Source of the DNA: CAZJOD01 sp964547525
GTDB lineage: Bacteria > Bacillota > Clostridia > JAAYHZ01
Assembly: GCA_964547525.1 (NCBI GenBank)
Contig: CAZJOD010000009.1
Coordinates: 1-46,062, forward strand
Length of the DNA: 46,062 bases
Direction: 5' to 3'
In this document: one piece after another, positions 42,274-46,062 of the stretch
Numbering within the stretch: position 1 is the stretch's first letter
How the letters are laid out: each line of letters opens with the position of its first letter
The notes under the pieces: model-generated
What the model was told of the DNA's origin: nothing
Databases searched by the model: none
Seen by the model: the letters and a program-made list of their open reading frames with translations, nothing else
Translations under genes and position numbers: made by a program

Positions 42274-43560
42274 ATGAACTTTAAAATGCAATTGAATCAA
42301 GAAGAGATTGAAATTTTGGAAGGTAAACAAGGTGAAACGTTACAAAAAATATTAAAAGCATTGGTTACATATGGAGATATTTTTCAAGCGGAAAGACTTG
42401 TTAATGTGACAGGCGCTTCACATATGGCCATATCATATGATATGCCTGCATTTGAGGGGCTAAATGATATATTGGATGAACTTATAAAGAATGATATTAA
42501 AACAAAAATACCATTTACCGTAAACCCTAAGCCATATGATTTTGAAAATGTAAAAATGACCGGGGGTCAAAAAGGTGCATTCAAGAAAATATACGGTAAA
42601 CAAAAGTTCTTTGAAGAAAAACTATTGAAAATCGGTTTAAGAGATAACAATTCGTTTGCATGTACTTGCTATCTTGAACAGGTGAAAAATATTCCCGCCA
42701 AAGGAAGTATCTTATCTTGGTCCGGTCCCGAATCAGTAATTTATGCAAATTCTGTTTTAGGAGCAAGAACAAATTTGAACCCTGCAATTATAGGTTTATT
42801 CGGAGCGGTACTCGGAAAAGTACCTGAATACGGACTATTAACCGATGAAGGGAGAAAAGCCGGTTTAAATGTTGTCTTAAATACTCGCCATTTGCCTAAT
42901 GTAGAGTTATTAGGTCACGCCATAGCATTGAAAGCCAAGGGAGAAATCCCATATATACAAGGAATAGATCAATTTTTAGGCAGACGTATAGATGAACCTA
43001 TGCAAGATTACTTAAAGGATTTAGGTGCGGTAATATCCACATCGGGACTTGGATTGTTTCATATAGATCATGTTACTCCGGATGCCGTGCAGCACGGGAA
43101 AAAATTATTAAAGGAAAATGCCGAGGTATATATAATTGACGATGAAGAATTGTCGGGATTGCAATTAACTTACCCGATGCCTTGGAAGAGCGGAAAGATG
43201 AAACCAAAGATGGCTGTCATCGGGTGTCCTCACTTAACCGTTAATCAAGTGGAAAAGTGGACTGTATTGATTGAACGTGCCTTAAAAATGCATGGTAAAG
43301 TCAAAGTTGCTATCCCTACATATTTATGTGTTGATCCTGATGTGTTCACAAGGTTTAAAGCTAATTACACAATGTATAATAAATTAATGGATACCGGTGT
43401 TCAATTTTCATTCATGTGTCCTAAAATGTTGATGAGTAACCCTAAATGGTCAAATCAACCGGTAGTTACAAATTCCAATGTTTTACGTATAAAATCAAAT
43501 GCAAGATATTATGACGACCAAGAATTATCAGGTGTTATAGCGACAGGGAGGTGTAAATAA
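42274..43560 (+). CDS. Aconitase X (AcnX) catalytic large subunit
   Basis: A 428-residue protein of the aconitase X catalytic family (DUF521). Members studied so far dehydrate cis-3-hydroxy-L-proline in bacteria or mevalonate 5-phosphate in archaea. I see GASHMAISYDMPAFEGL, CTCYLEQVKNIP, LSWSGPESVIYANSVLGARTN, GLLTDEGRKAGLNV and GCPHLTVNQ, with Cys in CTCYL, GCPH and MCPKM as possible iron-sulfur ligands. Start ATG 42274 follows GGGAGTGA; an upstream TTG at 42256 is less likely. The small subunit starts 1 bp before this gene ends, so both form one enzyme. Confidence 0.92.
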   Translation: MNFKMQLNQEEIEILEGKQGETLQKILKALVTYGDIFQAERLVNVTGASHMAISYDMPAFEGLNDILDELIKNDIKTKIPFTVNPKPYDFENVKMTGGQKGAFKKIYGKQKFFEEKLLKIGLRDNNSFACTCYLEQVKNIPAKGSILSWSGPESVIYANSVLGARTNLNPAIIGLFGAVLGKVPEYGLLTDEGRKAGLNVVLNTRHLPNVELLGHAIALKAKGEIPYIQGIDQFLGRRIDEPMQDYLKDLGAVISTSGLGLFHIDHVTPDAVQHGKKLLKENAEVYIIDDEELSGLQLTYPMPWKSGKMKPKMAVIGCPHLTVNQVEKWTVLIERALKMHGKVKVAIPTYLCVDPDVFTRFKANYTMYNKLMDTGVQFSFMCPKMLMSNPKWSNQPVVTNSNVLRIKSNARYYDDQELSGVIATGRCK

Positions 43561-44003
43561 TGAGTAAAAGCTTTATGGGAAAACCGATCACAGGTGGAAA
43601 TATTTCAGCGAATGCAGTTGTTTCAAGAAAAGAACCTGACTTGAGTTTGACATTTAATTCTAATGCGATACAAAAGGGAAGCCTCTTAGTAGGAGCGGAT
43701 CAAGGGAATCATGATTTGTATCACAAAGAAATAACCGGGAAAGTGTTATGCCTGCCAAAAGTAAAAACTTCTGAAATAGGGAGTTTACTTTTACATACAA
43801 TATGTAAAAAAGGTACGGCACCTGCCGCTATATTATTTGCAGAACAAATTGATTCCGATACTGCAGCCGGGATTGTAACCGGAAGCGTTTGGACCGGAAA
43901 CACCATAATTGCCGTGTCCGGATTGGGTAAAGAATTCTTAGAATATGTTAAAGATAATATGACCGTTGAGATTAAGGAAAACGGCGAAGTAATAATATCT
44001 TGA
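43560..44003 (+). CDS. Aconitase X swivel-domain small subunit
   Basis: A 147-residue protein of the AcnX swivel-domain family (DUF126). GKPITGGNISANAVVS near the start, GSLLVGADQGNHDLYHKEITGKVLCLPKVKTSEIGSLLL (shown here as a conserved stretch around 41-80) and CKKGTAPAAILFAE are typical. It joins the large subunit to make the complete hydratase/dehydratase, and the start overlaps the large-subunit stop (TAATG). No transporter or regulator lies near, so the substrate is open. Confidence 0.92.
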   Translation: MSKSFMGKPITGGNISANAVVSRKEPDLSLTFNSNAIQKGSLLVGADQGNHDLYHKEITGKVLCLPKVKTSEIGSLLLHTICKKGTAPAAILFAEQIDSDTAAGIVTGSVWTGNTIIAVSGLGKEFLEYVKDNMTVEIKENGEVIIS

Positions 44004-44109
44004 TATATTCGGAAAATATTACAAAATGATTGGTAATAATCGTTTATTATAAAATCTTATACGATTTTATAAATTTTAAAGATAAATAAAACGTTATCAA
44101 AAATTAAAC

Positions 44110-44149
44110 GAATGATTGGTATAATGCATACCAATCATTCATATTTTTT
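44110..44149. terminator. Bidirectional terminator between acnX and nucleotidyltransferase genes
   Basis: A perfect 13-bp stem (44110-44122 with 44128-44140) with a 5-nt loop. On the plus strand ATATTTTTTA follows and ends the AcnX transcript. On the minus strand a T-rich stretch also follows, so it can serve the convergent gene, whose stop codon (44148-44150) it touches. Confidence 0.85.
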
Positions 44150-45050
44150 ACAACTTCTCAGGATATAAACCTTTATTAATTAACTTCTGTATAGATTCCT
44201 TTACTTTCGGTTTGTCTTCGGAGTAAGTTACTCCATACCATAAATCAGGAGTTTTTAAGACCTTAACCTCAGCAACCTTAGAGGATATAAGTTCATCGAC
44301 TGCAAATGGCAAATAAAATTCACACGATTCCAAATTATCTTCATGGTCTGATAAAAATATAATAAATTTTTCTGATAATTTTTCAAAGAAATCAGGTGTA
44401 AAACCCCACATATTCATAGAAACTATGCTATCGGGATTGATTTCTATCCAATTTGAGTTTTCATCAATATATTTAGGTCCGTCGTAGAAAACTTTAATTT
44501 TCGTTCTTTCAACGACTTTTTGAAGATATCCGTTGTCATTTAGGGTACAGATCCCTCTTGCCACGTGACCGTGTTCGGTTAAAGTATTTTTTAATACATA
44601 TCCTACCATGCAGTAGCGATACGATTCGTAATCATCTGCAAGATAACTTTGTATTAGTCTAAAAGCTTGACCGCCATAAAAATCATCGGCGTTTATAACT
44701 GCAAAAGGATTTTTAACAACGTTTCGTGCGGAATATACAGCATGCCCGGTACCCCAAGGTTTTACCCGGGTTTCAGGAACTATAAAGCCTTCCGGTATAT
44801 CGTAAATATCTTGATATACATAAACGGTATTAATTTTTTCTTCTATTTTTTTTCCTACCTTTTCTCTGAAAAGATCCTCCATCTCACGCTTTATTATTAA
44901 TACAACTTCGTCAAAACCCGCTTTAATCGCATCATGAATGGAATATTCCAGTATGCTTTCCCCGTTCGGACCAAAAGAATCCATTTGTTTGAGTCCGCCG
45001 TATCTACTTCCCATTCCTGCCGCCATGACGATCAAAGTTGTTTTCATCAT
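44148..45050 (-). CDS. Sugar-1-phosphate nucleotidyltransferase-like protein
   Basis: A 300-residue protein with the nucleotidyltransferase fold that joins NTP and a sugar phosphate. LIVMAAGMGSRYGGLKQM near the start is the nucleotide-binding loop, followed by KPWGTGHAVYSAR and AVINADDFYGGQAF, where the Asp pair binds metal. Within the family it is closest in look to the long MAAGMGSRYGG proteins that often occur beside aminoglycoside or choline kinases; none is present here. AGGGG precedes the adjacent ATG ATG start. Confidence 0.88.
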   Translation of the reverse strand: MMKTTLIVMAAGMGSRYGGLKQMDSFGPNGESILEYSIHDAIKAGFDEVVLIIKREMEDLFREKVGKKIEEKINTVYVYQDIYDIPEGFIVPETRVKPWGTGHAVYSARNVVKNPFAVINADDFYGGQAFRLIQSYLADDYESYRYCMVGYVLKNTLTEHGHVARGICTLNDNGYLQKVVERTKIKVFYDGPKYIDENSNWIEINPDSIVSMNMWGFTPDFFEKLSEKFIIFLSDHEDNLESCEFYLPFAVDELISSKVAEVKVLKTPDLWYGVTYSEDKPKVKESIQKLINKGLYPEKL

Positions 45051-45187
45051 TACACACCCCTTCTAAATATAGTACTTCCTGTTGTTAACGAATATACTTC
45101 GAAAAATGTAAAAAACAGGCATATAAAAATATTGCATAGATATTTTACACCTTGTCATTCAGTTTAGCAACAAATAACATTAAGACA

Positions 45188-45670
45188 TTAAGACAACCCT
45201 AACCGGGATAATACATGATATGTTACTCCGGTATTACCGAATTGTTCGAAAAACTGTTCAAATTCAGGCATTTGTGTATAATTGGCCATGAAAATTGCAA
45301 AAAAGCTTATATACAATATCAAAGATATAACTGTAAAGATTAATTTAATAATTACGGTTATTCCGGAAAAAAGGAAGAATTTACGATTTTCTTCAAAATA
45401 AGTTATTACATTTTGTTCTTGACCATTATATATATATTGCCTTAAAGCCGAAACCGAATTTAAAAGTTTGACTCCGGCAATTATTTGGGGAATTCCTATT
45501 ATAGCGGTTATAAAACCCAAGCTGGTCAAAATACCGAATATAATATCCATTATTCCACGGAATTTTGCCCATTTAATCAGTCCCATTATGTCTTCGGTGT
45601 TAAGCCTAACATTTATCGAAGTTGATTGGTAGCTTTTGTCACCGGGGACTTGTGTAGTATAATTTTCCAT
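45188..45670 (-). CDS. DUF5362-like small membrane protein
   Basis: A 160-residue protein with two or three hydrophobic segments (about 40-68 with FGILTSLGFITAIIGIPQII, and about 98-128). The N-terminal 30 residues are hydrophilic. The pattern GVKLLNSVSALRQYIYNG and ITYFEENRKFFLFSGI fits the DUF5362 family of unknown function. GGAGG lies 6 nt before the ATG. It is separated from the nucleotidyltransferase gene by 137 bp without a recognisable feature. Confidence 0.75.
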   Translation of the reverse strand: MENYTTQVPGDKSYQSTSINVRLNTEDIMGLIKWAKFRGIMDIIFGILTSLGFITAIIGIPQIIAGVKLLNSVSALRQYIYNGQEQNVITYFEENRKFFLFSGITVIIKLIFTVISLILYISFFAIFMANYTQMPEFEQFFEQFGNTGVTYHVLSRLGLS

Positions 45671-45778
45671 AATTACCTCCGATTATTTGTGAATTAAACT
45701 TATTATATCACATGCGAATGTAACCTTGTAAATAGAAAATCTACTTATGTTTAAATAATTTCCTATGTGTAAAAAATT

Positions 45779-45807
45779 TTGACCGTAAAATATCGAAGTG
45801 GTATAAT
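45779..45807 (+). promoter_or_regulatory. Sigma-A-type promoter for the PIG-L gene
   Basis: TTGACC (45779-45784), 17 bp, TATAAT (45802-45807), with TGn before the -10 box. Confidence 0.75.
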
Positions 45808-45839
45808 ATGTTTATAATATAAATAAACGGAGGAAAATG

Positions 45840-46062
45840 ATGCAGAAAATCAGATTGCTTACTATAGGAGCTCATCCCGATGATTGTGATATAAAAACCG
45901 GTGGGATAGCTTTACAAACTGTAAAATATGGCGGAAAAGCTATGTTTGTATCCGCAACTAACGGTAATGCGGGGCATCACCTGATGACACACGAGGACTT
46001 AAAAAAAAGAAGATATAAAGAGACTCAAAATGTGGCTGAAACATTTGGTATAACCTATAAAG
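45840..46062 (+). CDS. PIG-L family deacetylase, N-terminal part (cut by window edge)
   Basis: The open frame runs to the window end. GAHPDDCDIKTGG (about residues 8-20) holds the zinc-binding HPDD motif of PIG-L/LmbE deacetylases, and SATNGNAGHH follows. Members remove N-acetyl groups from sugar conjugates such as GlcNAc-inositol or GlcNAc-malate in bacillithiol synthesis, so the substrate cannot be told. GGAGG lies 7 nt before ATG 45840; another ATG at 45837 is possible but too close to it. Confidence 0.9.
   Translation, partial: MQKIRLLTIGAHPDDCDIKTGGIALQTVKYGGKAMFVSATNGNAGHHLMTHEDLKKRRYKETQNVAETFGITYK

Overview
The window looks like chromosomal DNA of a low-GC, anaerobic, endospore-forming Clostridia-type Firmicute. 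The evidence is AT-rich sequence with strong AGGAGG-type ribosome binding sites, an oxygen-sensitive class III ribonucleotide reductase (NrdD/NrdG), the sporulation genes yabP and yabQ beside mazG, rqcP and divIC in the same order as in Bacillus, and an ANTAR regulator. I see no phage genes, complete insertion sequence, CRISPR array, tRNA or rRNA. The species cannot be told from the sequence.

Layout. 1-420: start of a MutS-related protein on the minus strand, cut by the window edge. 798-1319: cyclophilin on the minus strand, flanked by two copies of a repeat of about 85 bp. 1678-2633: ybaB-recR, without the dnaX that usually precedes them. 2670-5479: nrdG-nrdD on the minus strand. 5930-17258: a run of nine genes on the plus strand. 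It encodes a lipoyl-dependent 2-oxoacid dehydrogenase complex (E2, a frameshifted E3, a fused E1 alpha-beta), a DeoR regulator, a sorbitol-6-phosphate-dehydrogenase-like SDR, a PHP hydrolase, a rhamnulokinase-like kinase, an ASRT-type small-molecule-binding protein and a class II aldolase. 18000-25531: core genes rho, rpmE, yqhQ, prmC, ANTAR regulator, mazG, rqcP, yabP, yabQ and divIC. 25552-26712: two unrecognised genes. 26943-30021: ThuA / Gfo-Idh-MocA / UroD-like operon. 30290-34859: Gld-type ABC exporter operon ending in a perfect terminator. 34922-40695: YkvI-like membrane protein, HelD-like helicase, ABC-F ATPase. 40733-44003: GNAT, a 32-residue membrane peptide, a eukaryote-type HisA, and the AcnX large and small subunits. 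44148-45670: nucleotidyltransferase and a DUF5362-like membrane protein on the minus strand. 45840-end: start of a PIG-L deacetylase.

How the genes may work together. The 5930-17258 cluster reads as one catabolic unit. A DeoR repressor and an ASRT sensor would respond to a sugar phosphate, the kinase and class II aldolase would phosphorylate and split a ketose, the SDR would interconvert a polyol or ketose phosphate, and the oxoacid dehydrogenase complex would oxidise a 2-oxoacid product to an acyl-CoA. The substrate cannot be read from the sequence. This cluster is the best candidate for an undescribed pathway. Other points of interest are a short palindromic repeat family scattered through intergenic regions, a very long N/Q-rich insertion in Rho, a ribosome binding site folded inside a terminator, and an isolated eukaryote-type HisA.
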